NCBI GenBank assembly: GCA_003693705.1
Contig: RBZT01000664.1
Location: forward strand, 1 to 59,092
Source of the DNA: Polymyxa betae
Taxonomy: Eukaryota > Endomyxa > Phytomyxea > Plasmodiophorida > Plasmodiophoridae
Length of the DNA stretch: 59,092 nt
Direction: 5' to 3'
Position numbers and translations under genes: made by a program. Numbering within the stretch: the first letter of the stretch is position 1; each line of letters begins with the position of its first letter. Below the pieces are notes generated by a model. The model was not told the origin of the DNA. It worked only from the letters and a program-made list of their open reading frames with translations, and searched no databases. Of the stretch, positions 11,214 to 26,506 are shown piece by piece.

Positions 11214-11945
11214 ATGGCTGATGCTCCAAAGCACAGCACCGGCGATGGCCAAGCTCCGCAGCTTGTGAAAATCGTCGTTGTAGGCGATGGTGCCGTTGGT
11301 AAAACTACCTTATTGTGCTGACCTTGTCTTTCCTATCGGTGGCAGACTGATTTTTCCTTAGGCTGAGATATGTCGAGAACAAATTTCCAGAATCGTATGT
11401 TCCAACAGTATTTGAAAATTATTATCGCGAAGTCAACTTCCAAGGTGTCCCGGTCACGCTTGGACTTTGGGGTGAGCATCTTTCATTAGAGTACTCAGAG
11501 CTTCACTAAGTGCATTGCAGACACGGCCGGTCAGGAAGATTTCGACCGATTGCGCTCATTGTCCTATCACGAAACGCATCTTGTACTCATCGTCTATTCG
11601 GTCGATTCGCCCTCGTCGCTAACGAATGTCGGAGCCAAATGGGTTCCTGAAGTACAGCACCATCTACCAAAAGTCCCATTTATCCTGGTGGGCACAAAGT
11701 GCGATCTTCGAACTGACGAGCATACGATTGAGAAGCTGAAGGCAAGAAACCAGAAGATCGTCGATGTATCGGTGGCATCGGCCGTTGCTAAAGAAATCGG
11801 CGCTCAATGCGTTATGGAATGTTCTGCCTTAACAGGGACCGGGGTCAAAGAGATCTTCGACGAGGCTTTGAAGATTGTCCTAACAAGACAAGGCCTGATT
11901 AAACATGAATCGGCTTCTTCAAAAACATGCTGTATCTTAGTTTGA
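11214..11945 (+). CDS. Rho/Rac-family small GTPase
   Basis: Three exons. ATG at 11,214; introns at 11,315-11,361 and 11,472-11,520 restore perfect frame. The protein shows the P-loop GDGAVGKTTLLL, switch I YVPTVFENYYREV with the effector Thr, switch II WDTAGQEDFDRLR with the catalytic Gln, the guanine motif GTKCDLR, and the ECSAL motif. An insert helix with EKLKARNQKIVDVSVASA lies between the last two, which separates Rho from Ras and Rab. It ends in a CaaX-type box (CILV) preceded by another Cys, so prenylation, and perhaps palmitoylation, would anchor it to membrane. Rho proteins switch actin, cell polarity and NADPH-oxidase effectors. The N-terminus has a short extra segment (MADAPKHSTGDGQAP). 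Length about 210 residues. Confidence 0.95.
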
Positions 11946-12098
11946 TAATATATACTGTATGCACAATGTGATTACTACCTTCTTCCTAATTCGGCATAAA
12001 ACCAGACCTATCTCAATCCGGTTCCGATTCCTGGATGAGTCATGCCAAAAGCGGCTCGATCCAGCCGGAAAGCATCGAATTCGTCATTTTGCAGAAGA

Positions 12099-12551
12099 AT
12101 GTTCGCTTCACTAATATTGGTGGCGACCATAGCTCTCGTACGCGCCGAAGTTCAGTCGCGGTCGCCTCCACCGGCAATAACGCCAGACCTAATCTTCGAA
12201 CCCGACTACAAGATTCAATGGACCCCAATGCCAGTGCAGCGAAAGTCGCTGCGATCCGAAGGCGCCTCAGAACGCCGGCCGAGCGCCAGCGGCAACAGTC
12301 GACGAATGGCATCCCCGACCTTCATGGTCCTGCAGAATACTGACATCCATAACGCGGGCAAGACGACTCAACAGCATCCAAATGGAGTTCTGGATCGCAA
12401 CAAGCTGCCTGTGCACAACGAGAACGACATGTGCTTCTCGATTTGCCAAGGTGCAAGGGCGACTTCGGAATTCTGCATCAAATGTCAGAGACGGCAAGCG
12501 GGCCTAAAGGACGGGTCATTAGAGGGAGGATTTCTGCAAAAATCAACTTGA
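12099..12551 (+). CDS. Putative small secreted protein with a C-terminal Cys cluster
   Basis: From ATG at 12,099 the frame starts with a textbook signal peptide, MFASLILVATIALVRA, with a plausible cleavage before EVQSRSPPPA. The mature ~135 residues are Pro/Ser/Arg-rich and contain four cysteines near the C-terminus spaced C-x3-C-x10-C-x2-C (CFSIC...CIKC). The open frame begins further upstream at 12,042, but starting at the internal Met gives the signal peptide an N-terminal position. I recognise no family. It lies 150 bp after the Rho gene on the same strand. Alternatives are an unspliced exon of a larger gene or a chance frame; composition and the clean signal sequence favour a real gene. 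Confidence 0.45.
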   Translation: MFASLILVATIALVRAEVQSRSPPPAITPDLIFEPDYKIQWTPMPVQRKSLRSEGASERRPSASGNSRRMASPTFMVLQNTDIHNAGKTTQQHPNGVLDRNKLPVHNENDMCFSICQGARATSEFCIKCQRRQAGLKDGSLEGGFLQKST

Positions 12552-12664
12552 TGATAATGGTACCGTTCTCAACGCTAGTTCATACAATCCTTATAAAATA
12601 TTCTCGAACGCAATGCTGAGTTGCAGCAAGCTTCATGATTATCAGCAAAAAAGGAAATTGATAG

Positions 12665-13009
12665 TCAGGATTTCGGTTTATTGCCGATAGTTGGTGATTC
12701 TGGCTGTGTACCAGCGACGGGGCTTGATTTTGGTGATGGCTGTGCGATCCTTTCAGTCCCGGCTTCCACAAAGAAGGTCATCGGTGAGGAAATGGCATCG
12801 GGCGACGACAGCGGAGTCATCTTATGAAAATGTCGGGATACTTGAGAGTACACCGATGGCGCTGAGAGCCTGACCATGAGTTGGGTGAGTGCCGGTGACA
12901 GCGCCGTCAGCACCCGCGAGCTCCCGTTCGCCCGATCAATCAACACACGCGCGCGCGAACCGATTTCTGACTGATCGGCGTTGTCCGAGATATTATCTGG
13001 GAGTCCCAC
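12665..13009 (-). CDS. Uncharacterised Ser/Pro-rich frame, doubtful
   Basis: A 114-codon open frame without an ATG at its 5' end, so if real it is a terminal exon or starts at an internal Met (MVRLSAPSVYSQVSRHFHK). The sequence is rich in Ser, Pro and Thr with no domain. The opposite strand is also open for 60 codons, which weakens the case. Confidence 0.2.
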   Translation of the reverse strand: MGLPDNISDNADQSEIGSRARVLIDRANGSSRVLTALSPALTQLMVRLSAPSVYSQVSRHFHKMTPLSSPDAISSPMTFFVEAGTERIAQPSPKSSPVAGTQPESPTIGNKPKS

Positions 13010-13336
13010 GTGTCAGGCGAAAGACGACACCATAACAACTTCGTGCAGGAATCTACAAAGCGCCAAATGAATGAAATTGACTCAGGGAAAATTGCGCCAT
13101 ACATACGATGTTAATTTTTGACTGCGCACAGTTCAATGCTTTTTCCTTTGTCAAAACTGAGCCTCTCTCACAGTCGCGCTATTTGTATATTGCGCTGTTC
13201 CTTACTTGAAACTCCGCGCAGCTTGTATAGTTCTAGTCAATTTTAACAAAGTCGAGGGGGGATTGGTTCGCAATGCGATGCGGCAAATGCGGCCTCGTCC
13301 CGTTACGACGAACCACGCGACACGCGTCAAACTATC

Positions 13337-14107
13337 ATGGGCAACGTATTCTCTTGGATCCAGCGATTATGGCGATATTCACATCTGGAAATGGCTATTC
13401 TCGGGCTTGAGAATGCCGGCAAGTCCACTTTAGTCCAGATTATCGCCGGAAACACACTGCCTTGTACGCCTATCTGGTTCTTGACTTCACCGGCTGAAGA
13501 CAGATAGATGCCATCGTTCCTACGGTCGGTTTCACCATGGAGCAGTTCAAACGGGACAACGTTATTATTAAGGTTTGCTTTTTCTCTCTCATTTCAATAT
13601 GCTGAATGCTTCTAGGTATGGGATCTAGCTGGCTCTGCTCGATTTAGGTCAATGTGGCCGCGTTATGTTCGCGGCGTCCAACTGGTGGTTTTCGTTGTGG
13701 TAATTATCTTTAATAAGCTCAAAAGTATTGTTGATAATCTGTTAGGATTGTGCTGATAAAACGGCTTTCTCGACTGCGAAGTCAGCCATGCATGAAATCT
13801 TCCAAAAGTCGCACTTGAAAGATGGTGACTTTGTTTGGAATATCATGAATTCTGTTTGCTGAAAATTCCCAGTTCCTCTTCTGCTGATCGGTAATAAGAC
13901 TGACTTGCCGAATGCAGCATCCGAACAAGAGCTGTTTGAATCTTTGTAAGAAGCAGCATGGGAACGTTGACCGTTTTACATTGACTCGATCGCAGTGATC
14001 TGAAGTCTTTGAAACTCCAGCGTGATGTTCAGATTGTATCAACGTCATGCAAAACGCATGATAATATAGAACAAGTCGTGGATTTTTTAGTAAAGCACTC
14101 AACGTAA
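13337..14107 (+). CDS. ARL8: ARL8-like Arf-family GTPase with an atypical switch II
   Basis: Five exons joined by four introns of about 46-66 bp. The first exon reads [20 protein letters not shown] and carries the P-loop [10 protein letters not shown]; then [12 protein letters not shown] (switch I), [19 protein letters not shown] (switch II and the ARL8-typical MW.RY.RGV block), [22 protein letters not shown] and [18 protein letters not shown]. Order, length (~185 residues) and the RFRSMW...RGV block match ARL8, which recruits kinesin and HOPS to lysosomes in animals. The family's catalytic Gln (GGQPRF in ARL8) is replaced by Ser (AGSARF), so intrinsic GTP hydrolysis may be slowed. No myristoylation is expected in ARL8, yet this protein does begin MGNVFS. 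Confidence 0.85.
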
Positions 14108-14431
14108 TGTGATTTAACCCGTTATGTTCAAACATCTTGATTCTGTCCGACTAGCCCATTTTGTTTGAGTTTGCGACAGCTGCAATTTCGTTCACTGCAA
14201 GCCTGATACTGTGCGAACAATTGTCAGTTAATTGCGAAGGTATATCTCTATGGGTTTAGATTCTTGAGGGTGAATTGACAATTCAGCATTATGGATAGCA
14301 AATACTGTAGCAAACCAGCAAACTCGCTGTGAAAAAAACATTTGCTTAAAAAGTGCGCCTGTCGGTTGTCGCAGTGACTTTCCATTTAAACAATCGGTTG
14401 CAGCGCCTTACTTCATCGGCTATCGCTCACT

Positions 14432-15188
14432 ATGGGTCGGAAGTCAAAGCCGAAGCTGAAACCATTCTGCTATTACTGTGAACGCGTCTTTGACGATGAG
14501 ATGGTTCTGGTTACGCATCAGAAGGCGAAACATTTCAAATGCCATCACTGCCAGAAGAAACTCGGCTCTGCTCACTCGTTAACTGTGCATGTTTTCCAGG
14601 TCCACAAAGAGACGCTCAAAGTGTCTGCATATTTGGTCACCGTTAATTTTTCGATTGATTCTTGCTTCTAGAGTACCTAATGCCAAGAAGGGTCGCGATA
14701 GCCTGGAACTCGGCATCTTCGGTATGCAGAATATTCCTCCAGACGTCTTGGCCCAGAAGCAAACCGAACAGTTTGGTGGCCAGCAACCGCCTGCCAAAAA
14801 ACTTAGAAAAGAAGACGAAGCTCCGAACTCTGAATCTGCTCTATCTCCCACTCTAGATGCTGTGGCTCTCACATCGGCGTCGGCTCCTGGAGAGCTTCCA
14901 GCCGTTAATAACGCTGCGTATGCTGTCCATCCATACGCTGGGTACATTCCACCGGCGGCTCCATGGCCTTCGGTTATGCCGACGGTCGTCCCTCCAACCG
15001 CGGCCGAACCCGTTGAGCAAGTTCTCATCTACGACGATGAGAATTTCTCAGTAGAAGAGAAGCGCGCTATTCTTGCCAAGTACAAATCCCAGAATGCCGA
15101 AGCAGCTCTAGACCGCCACGTCAACTCGCTACAGGAGTCGATTCAAGAGCGTCTAAGGAGCTTACAAGCGGAGGGAGCTACTGTGTAA
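14432..15188 (+). CDS. BuGZ/ZNF207-like C2H2 zinc-finger protein
   Basis: Two exons. Exon 1 encodes [20 protein letters not shown] followed by two C2H2 fingers ending [11 protein letters not shown], the invariant N-terminus of the BuGZ/ZNF207/SUF4 family. The intron at 14,623-14,671 (GTCTGC...TTCTAG) leads into [18 protein letters not shown], the same junction seen in the family. The remainder (~160 residues) is Pro/Ala-rich and contains [19 protein letters not shown] before an acidic/helical end ([18 protein letters not shown]). In animals BuGZ binds microtubules and the checkpoint protein Bub3; in plants SUF4 is a transcription factor. No obvious GLEBS motif is visible. About 235 residues, shorter than the human protein. 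Confidence 0.9.
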
Positions 15189-15541
15189 ACCAAATTATCA
15201 TAAATATAAATTTTATTTCATTCCTTTAAGAATGGCACTTCGTTGCTTCTGTTAGGGGTCTGAAAGCATTATCGGTCATCTGCAAATTCATGTCGTTGAT
15301 TTTGCAGTTCAAACTGAGAAGGCCAACCACAGCCAAAACAGAAGTAATCCTTCTGTTCTAGTGTTATGTTTGCAAGATTCTAACTAGATAGCCCTGAATT
15401 GCATCGTAGACCAGCTCCATCATGAAGCGAGAAATGATGAGTACGGTGCCATGAAGTGAACAGACAGTGCCAGTTTTTTTATAGGGCCGCTGTCATCAGG
15501 CTCGTCGATCCTGGGCATCGAAGTCGGAGATCATCCAGCTT
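15189..15541. other. Intergenic, nothing recognised
   Basis: AT-rich 3' flank of the BuGZ gene (ATAAATATAAATTT at 15,200-15,215, a likely polyadenylation region) followed by the 5' flank of the phosphodiesterase. No open frame of interest. Confidence 0.5.
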
Positions 15542-17827
15542 ATGTGGGATGTCCTTCTTCTCTTGATCGTGGTTATCGGTATCGTATTCATCTTGATGAC
15601 GCTCATTAGCCTATGGTCATGTCTCCGCACGCACCGATACAATAAGAAGAATTCCACTCTGGATTCCCATGCGGCATTCGAATCATCGGTGGAAAAGGCG
15701 ATTCGCGTGATCGGGACCGTCAGGTATGTTAGCCGATGATCGCTACAGTGAACTGAGTGTGAACAGAGGCGATCTGGAGTCGAGCCTGTCGTTATCGCTG
15801 CTGCCGCTTTGTTTCCGGCGACGAGAGATCAAGCGGCAGATCGCCGCCCTAAGAGAGGTGGAAGCGCTGTTAGCAGACCCCACCCCATTACATATGCCAG
15901 ATGTATTGCAGGTGAGCCGGACCCCAGCACCCCAGCACCGTCACATTCATAATGTATCGTAGGCTGTTCATAGTGGTGATATCCTGGCCGATAAGGACAT
16001 CGAGGCATGGCTGTCCTACGAGCTGGCCAACCGGTCGCAGATGATCGACAAGTGGCTTGTCAACCGGGAGCAATTTCTGCAATCAGAAGCCCAGAGGAAG
16101 CATCTGAGCCGGTCCCCGTCGATCATCTCCATGCGAGATTCGACGCAAATGTCTACTCATCTGGAGATGATAGGGTCCTGGGACTTCGACGTCTTCAGCC
16201 TTGTCGATCAAGGAAAAGAAGAGGTCGACTGCTTCCAAAATTCTAAGAAGATTGCTCACATTAGCGCAGCTGCCACTGGCCGCTGTCGGATTCTGCTTGT
16301 TTCTGAAACACGATTTGTTTAACAAGCTGAATCTGGATATGGACACAGTCGAAACGCTGATGGCCATGATCGATGATTCGTACACCAAGAATCCGTATCA
16401 CTGCAATTTACATGGCGCTGAAGTCGCCCATACGATCTCGTACATGCTGATGTCGGGTCAGTATGCCCTAATAGCAGTCTGTTTGCTGACAGAAACGCGA
16501 ATTCAGGCGGCTTTTATCATCTGTTGAAACCGACCGACGTCTGTGCCATGATTCTGAGCGCTTTGTGCCATGATATTGCACATCCTGGTCAGACGAATCA
16601 CTATCATATTGCAACACAATCAGAGCTTGCACTCCGATATAATAACATTGCGGTACTGTGCTCAGACTTTTCTCGTCTGTTTTAACAAGCCTTCATTTTT
16701 CATTCATCAAACCTTGTTGGTCAAGTTCTCATGCTTTTCCAGCATTGTTGTAAATGCTTGTATTCGTTCTTCGATTTTTTTTAAGCTATGGATCCAGGTT
16801 TTAGAGAATTTCCACGCTGCATTCACAAGGAAACTATTACGGAAACCGGAAGCGAATATCTTCTCAAAACTCGACGGCCAGGCAGTCAAGGGTAGACGAG
16901 CCATCGTAGTCGTTGTGGTTGCAACCAGGATAACACGCTTGTTCTAGAGGTGGATGAGCTGCTAATTTCCGTCATACTGGCCACCGATATGAGCACGAAC
17001 TTCGAATGCTGCGCCAAATTCAGGAGATCGCAGGCGTCGGCCAGCAGCACTCGCCGTGGAAGCAATTCACGGTCATCGTATGAAGTGACAACCGGAAAAT
17101 CCTCCCTCGTTCTTAAGCGAATATCAGATCGATTGATCCGGTTGACGTTAACGCCATGCTGGCCCACAGGGAAAGTTTCTTCACCATGATACAGATGTGC
17201 ATCAAATGTGCCGATATCTCCCATTGCGTCAAGAAATGGGACATCCATAAACGATTCACGGTAGCGATCATGGATTACGCATATGAAAGAAAGCAACTGA
17301 CCAGAGGCGTTTGCATGCAGGATATGATTGCTGAGGAATTCTACATTCAGGGCGACCTGGAGCGAGAGGCGAGCATCCCGATCTCGCCCTACATGGATCG
17401 GTATGCCCTGAACAATATCGCCAAAAATCAGGTCCGATTCCAATTTGCGGCATTGAACTTGTAGTTACCCATTCTTTTGCATAGATCGGATTCTTCCAGT
17501 TTCTAGTGCAGCCGGTAATCAGCGCTCAAATCGCTAAATGCTTTTAATCATTGTGTCATATAGGCGTGGCAGACCTGGCTGTCGCTGTGTCCTGTTCCTG
17601 GAGCTGAGACCAATCTTGTGTCGAACCTGAAGGAATGGGAGCGTCTGGCTGTCGTGTGGAACGCAACGCATAGCACGCCGGAACCGGTTCAGCACGCTCA
17701 CAGCATGTGTAAGGCGAATACGGCGGCGCAATTCCTGATCGTCGCCGACCATCGCAAAAGCCAGTCGCTGTCGGAGGTAAAGATCCTTCCCTGCCCAGAA
17801 ACGACCCCAATATTAGATAAAGAGTGA
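15542..17827 (+). CDS. Membrane-anchored class I 3',5'-cyclic-nucleotide phosphodiesterase
   Basis: About nine exons. The N-terminus, MWDVLLLLIVVIGIVFILM, is a single transmembrane segment, followed by a ~130-residue linker and a full PDEase_I domain. Catalytic landmarks are YHCNLHGAEVAH, the metal motif CHDIAHPGQTNHYHI, TQSELALRYNN, CADISH with the metal Asp, QGDLEREA, ISPYMDR, and, after removing an intron, NQIGFFQFLVQP with the purine-gripping Gln. The next exon supplies AWQTWLSLCPVPG. All metal and nucleotide ligands are kept, so the enzyme should hydrolyse cAMP and/or cGMP at a membrane. No GAF or PAS regulatory domain is seen. A long intron (about 16,650-16,800) precedes VLENFHAAFTRKLL. 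Substrate preference cannot be read from sequence alone. A cyclic-nucleotide-binding protein lies 7 kb downstream. Confidence 0.92.
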
Positions 17828-17911
17828 TATCGATTTGGCCCGAACGAGGACAGTACCGACTTTGTCCTTTATACAGTATTTAATTGAGCAAGGTAGCAAT
17901 CTGCTCTGAGG

Positions 17912-18353
17912 CTATTCCCGCTCACGTTTGCGACTGCCGCTGGATTCGCGATCATCTCGTCGCTTTTTCGAATGCTCTTCGGGATCCCTCCTGCGTTCAT
18001 GTTTTCGTTTTCGTTTCTTCTCTTTCCTTTTCTTTTCTTCCTTCTCGTGCTTTTTGAGGCTTTTTCTACGTCTCCGACGTTCTTTACTATCGCTAGTGCT
18101 GGAATCGCTTAGCGAATCGAGACCATCCGAATCGTCCAAATCAACAGGCTTGGATAGGTCGGAGTTGAGAAAGTTTCTGCACTGGAATGTGAAATGCCCA
18201 TCCTAAGTACGTTAAAATCAGTATAAACATTGTCCCGTTCTGATAAACGGACCACGATATCATGACGATCCGTTCGAGGGACAACATTACCTCATTGCAT
18301 TTCTTGCAAGAGCCGCGCTTGGGACCTGACGAAGACGATACCATTCTGGTCAT
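17912..18353 (-). CDS. SREK1IP1-like CCHC zinc-knuckle protein with basic RS-like tail
   Basis: Two exons. The first, from ATG at 18,353, reads MTRMVSSSSGPKRGSCKKCN; a short intron follows; the second begins GHFTFQCRNFLNSD. Together they form a CCHC knuckle (CKKCNEVGHFTFQC) directly followed by RNFL, the hallmark of SREK1-interacting protein 1 (p18SRP). After DLDDSDGLDSLSDSSTSDS the tail is an extreme Lys/Arg/Glu stretch (KKHEKEEKKRKEKKRKRKHE) ending at GSRKRERE. The homologue binds a splicing regulator, so a nuclear mRNA-splicing role is likely. About 110 residues. An alternative upstream non-ATG extension exists, but this ATG gives the usual short N-terminus. It converges on the phosphodiesterase gene with about 85 bp between stops. 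Confidence 0.8.
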
Positions 18354-19592
18354 GGATCGCAGACGCTCTCTCTCTGCTTCGAGCGTTAACAAGGACGAAC
18401 GGTCGTCGCTAGGAAGCCGATCGCGGCCGATGGTGTCCTATCTGGATCGATCAGCTGAAATGGTGTGGGCGGCAGCATCTGCCAATGGCCTACCCATATC
18501 GCATGCGTCTCCAGGGCTCTAGATCCTTCAATACGGTTATCTGGAGGCATGGGAACGCGACCGGCCGTAGCAGGCATGCTTATGGACAATGATCTAGCAA
18601 CGGGAACTGCGTGGTTCTGCCTACTTCTGATGACCGAGACCAGATTGAGAAATATAGCGATATGATAAAACCAAGGAGAGAGGTAATACTTATTACAGTA
18701 CGGTACTTAAGAACTCAGAGTTACATTGACGTTACAAATAAAGTGATGCTGGGCTTTTGGATGTTCTCAATAATGAGGTTAACGGACCGTTCCTCTATCA
18801 TTATGTTCATTGTTCGATGACTCCTTGGTATCGATCGCCCTGACGGCAAATGGATATGCTAACTGAAAAAGCGCTGTCAAACAGAAAGCCCCTTTACAAA
18901 GTTTGAATCTTTGTTAAACATCCTTTTTCTGTGGATGACGATCGTGGCAATCGGAAGCGTTAAGCCAACATTATAGAGACTCATTAAAGCTCGTGGTAGC
19001 GGGACAAGACAATGAGCGATGTTGCGGGAGCTGAGAAGTTATACTTTATATTCTTGATTCAGACAGACAGGCATGTCTTGTCCTTTTATGGGGCACACGA
19101 GCCATTTCTGGAATTCTTGGCAATTTGAGCCTACGACGATGACAGCATTTGTCAGCAACCCAATGATGCTGCCTTTCCAGGCTTTTCAAACTATTGTAGC
19201 TACAGCAGCATTTAATAATGATTTCGAGCCAAGATTTTGGCATTCGGGCCTCTAGGCTGGAAAATTTGCATCTACGTTAGCTGAGTGCTGAAGGAATCTG
19301 GGCGCTGTCGTTAATGTTTGGGATTGTTGATAGATGAATAAATGACAGAATCGAACCGGGAAATACACGATAGTCGATAGGTGACTCCAAGGACGCCGTT
19401 TTGCGCATAAGCGAATATCGCACAGTTAGTTGCACTGGTCATGTAAAAACTCGTCTGTTGCACTTAATATAATCACACTCAAGGGAGTATTACATAGACC
19501 AATATCAAGGTCAGCGTTTCCAGTGAGAAGCCCCCAGCAGTGACGTGGCCTGTAACGAGAGGGCTGCGCCATGATACCACAGGCATCTGCCC
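18354..19592. other. Intergenic, one coding-like stretch, otherwise nothing
   Basis: A plus-strand frame (18,262-18,522; MDRRRSLSASSVNKDERSS) runs antisense to the SREK1IP1-like first exon, and a nearby stretch (18,600-18,680) could encode VVLPTSDDRDQIEKYSD. Together they might be exons of a small plus-strand gene, but no splice solution is compelling. From 18,690 to 19,590 no coding signal was seen. Confidence 0.3.
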
Positions 19593-19601
19593 TCTATATA
19601 G
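19593..19601 (+). promoter_or_regulatory. TATA-like box upstream of HPPD
   Basis: TCTATATAG lies about 60 bp before the HPPD start codon, a plausible core-promoter distance for a gene with a short leader. Confidence 0.35.
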
Positions 19602-19658
19602 TGATTGGACCCCGATCATTCTTCAAATCGCTCTGTATCTGGCATTAATATCGCTGCT

Positions 19659-21064
<1,406 letters not shown>

Positions 21065-21166
21065 CTCTTTTAAAGTGTCGTTAATATATGCAACGAAGCT
21101 TTACATTATGGAAGATTGACTTTATATTGCAATAGTATATGTCGTATGTGCGTAGGAGAAAGAGTA

Positions 21167-24265
<3,099 letters not shown>

Positions 24266-25015
24266 GTATCAATTATCACTAGCTAAATGGAAGTGATCTG
24301 AACAGATAGATAACGCAACATTAACACCCATCACGGACACTCCAACAATTGATCCTTCATTCTTTACTCGCTGTGGCGTCCTTTGCGTCTGCATTCCATC
24401 TGCTCTTGCTCTGAACAGCTCTCGATTCCGCATAAACCAAAGTTCTGAGCTTTGGGGTCTCTTTACAGTTTTCTCACATCACTTCTATGGTTTTAATGAG
24501 ACAACAAACGTGACTTCTCCAAAAACCAAAATAATGGCTATCCTTACATCCCAGTCGAAGATGACTTCATCCCTTCAAATAATTATGTTTTATGCAATTT
24601 TTTCAGTTAAAAATAAAAAATTTGCAACAGTCATTATTCCCATGTCACCATGTCATCGTCTGTATCGTTTCAAGAATTACGATCAAACTGGTTGGAGTCA
24701 TGTAAGTTAAGCCCAACTATGGCATAAATATGCCATTATTGAACAGATTGCTCATCGTGTTCTCAGACACCGGATGATCTTACAGAAAAGCATTCTTTCA
24801 TCATAGTCCCGTTAGGCGTGCGCAACAACCACACTTCTGAATCGTACAGACCCATATCGAGTTCACGGAAAGTTCAATCAAACATAGCGAATGACTTTAA
24901 TTCCAATTGATAGCGATACTCATTGGTTATCAGACGAAAGCCCAACCATAAAGCCAATGTAGGATATGCTCGTGGCGCGTGCATCCATAAGCAGCCAAGC
25001 TGAGGCCAAGCCTCG
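24266..25015. other. Intergenic, divergent promoter region, nothing recognised
   Basis: It separates the divergent m-AAA protease and cyclic-nucleotide-binding genes. The only open frame (24,510-24,710) is AT-rich and shows no domain. No repeat or RNA gene was identified. Confidence 0.45.
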
Positions 25016-26475
25016 ATGCCTTTGGACGATCATGCGATTCCCAGAAAGAACCCACGCCAGATCTTCAAGGCCGCCCTCGCCAAGATCAAATCGCATCGAA
25101 AAGCGACCAGCGCCTTAACAGAGACGAGAGCCGCTCTGAAAGAGCGCACTTTAGTAGCCTATCATGTCTCTAGATTTGCTAATCAGGCCAGTCTGCAGAT
25201 TAGTGGTTATGATGCCAATGAAGGACATGGTCGTAGCCGGGTAGTCTCACGTCTAGATCTATCCCCGGCTCAGGTGAAGAAGGCCAGGTCGATTCTCTCG
25301 AAGAAAGGCTCGTGTCGCACGTTCGATGAGGCTGGATACCTGACCAGTTTGATTCGGATTCTGCATGTGGCTGTTGTCAGCGATCTGAACGACGACGAGC
25401 TCATGTATCTATCGACCTGCGTCGAAGGGGTCTCGATCGACGCTGGCCAGAGCGTTTTTGAGGTTGGGGATTTGGGTGATCGATTCTATATCGTCGTTAG
25501 TGGAACCTTGACGGTTCACATCTGGTCATCTGATAAAGAACTCATACAAGTTGGTGTTCTATCATCAGGTATCAGAGATTGGTTTGGTATGAGATCGCCT
25601 GAAATCTGACAGGCCGTGGATTCGGGGAGCGCTCCATTCTGGATCACGAGCCGCGAAAGGCGACGGTTCGATGTTCGCACCCGTCATTGTTGATGTCGTT
25701 GGGCAGCGCTACATTCAATTGGATGATGCAAATATTGTTCGATAAGAAGCTCAATGTCAAACTGGATTTCTTCTCCAGTTTGCCGCTCTGCAGGCGTTGG
25801 CCGAGACGGGATATCTTACGATTCGCATTGCCGTTTGATAGCGCCGATGTTCGACGTGGGACGACAGTCGCGAAGCAGGGAGAATTACGTCAGACGATTG
25901 ATATTATTGTCCAAGGCCAGTTTTCTGTGAAAAGAAACTCGATCCAGATCGCATCGATCGGCCGAGGAATAGTCATCGAAGCGTTCGAAGCGTTAAATGG
26001 TCGACCTTGTACGAACACTGTTGAATGTTCGCCACAACGATCGGCCTCGCTGTATTCGGTGTTGTGCAGTGACCTGACGGCGTCATTACGCTCGTCTCGT
26101 TCTACATGGACTCTATTGCTCGAGCATCTAGAAACGATGTGGCGTCTGATGAATGCCCATTATGAATCAGCAGCGGCAGGGACCAAGCGAAGAGAGCCAG
26201 AGGCGAGTAAGCACAAACCAGCGCTGAACTTTCTGAAGCTGCATCATGCGCTGGAGAGAGATAAAACAGCATCAGCAAATGTTGGCGCCATAACGATTCA
26301 CAACAACAGCTTCCAATCCAACACAAGTCTGGCAAGTTCGCAGAGGTCGCTGGTGAATGTCAGAAGAATCCATTGCGCTCACTGGCAGGTGAAAGCTGAA
26401 GAGGAATTTACATTTCCAGAGCCCTTCCAGTATGCTGTATTGAACAACCCCGAGGAAATCGTTACGCCGAGATAA
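25016..26475 (+). CDS. Tandem cyclic-nucleotide-binding-domain protein
   Basis: Two exons split by one 48 bp intron near 25,569. The first cNMP-binding domain is intact: VFEVGDLGDRFYIVVSGTLT, then across the intron RGFGERSILDHEPRKATV, which keeps the phosphate-binding Glu and Arg of the FGE...PRxA cassette. A linker (FSSLPLCRRWPRRDILRFAL) leads to a second copy (GTTVAKQGELRQTIDIIVQG) that lacks the FGE and Arg positions and probably cannot bind nucleotide. The N-terminus is basic and the C-terminal ~110 residues are Ser/Glu/Lys-rich with no domain. There is no kinase-inhibitor site, dimerisation domain, channel or GEF, so it is neither a classical PKA regulatory subunit nor a channel. It ends 31 bp from the convergent RAD50 stop. 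About 470 residues. Whether cAMP or cGMP is the ligand cannot be told. Confidence 0.85.
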
Positions 26476-26506
26476 AAACGATGTTGACATCGGAAATGAT
26501 AATGAT

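Noticed and set aside
12040-12312. Minus-strand 90-codon frame over the secreted-protein candidate
   Set aside because: It has no domain and mirrors the Arg/Ala-rich codon use of the plus-strand frame; the plus strand has the signal peptide.
18262-18522. Plus-strand 86-codon frame as a definite gene
   Set aside because: It overlaps the SREK1IP1-like exon antisense and has no domain; kept only as a finding.
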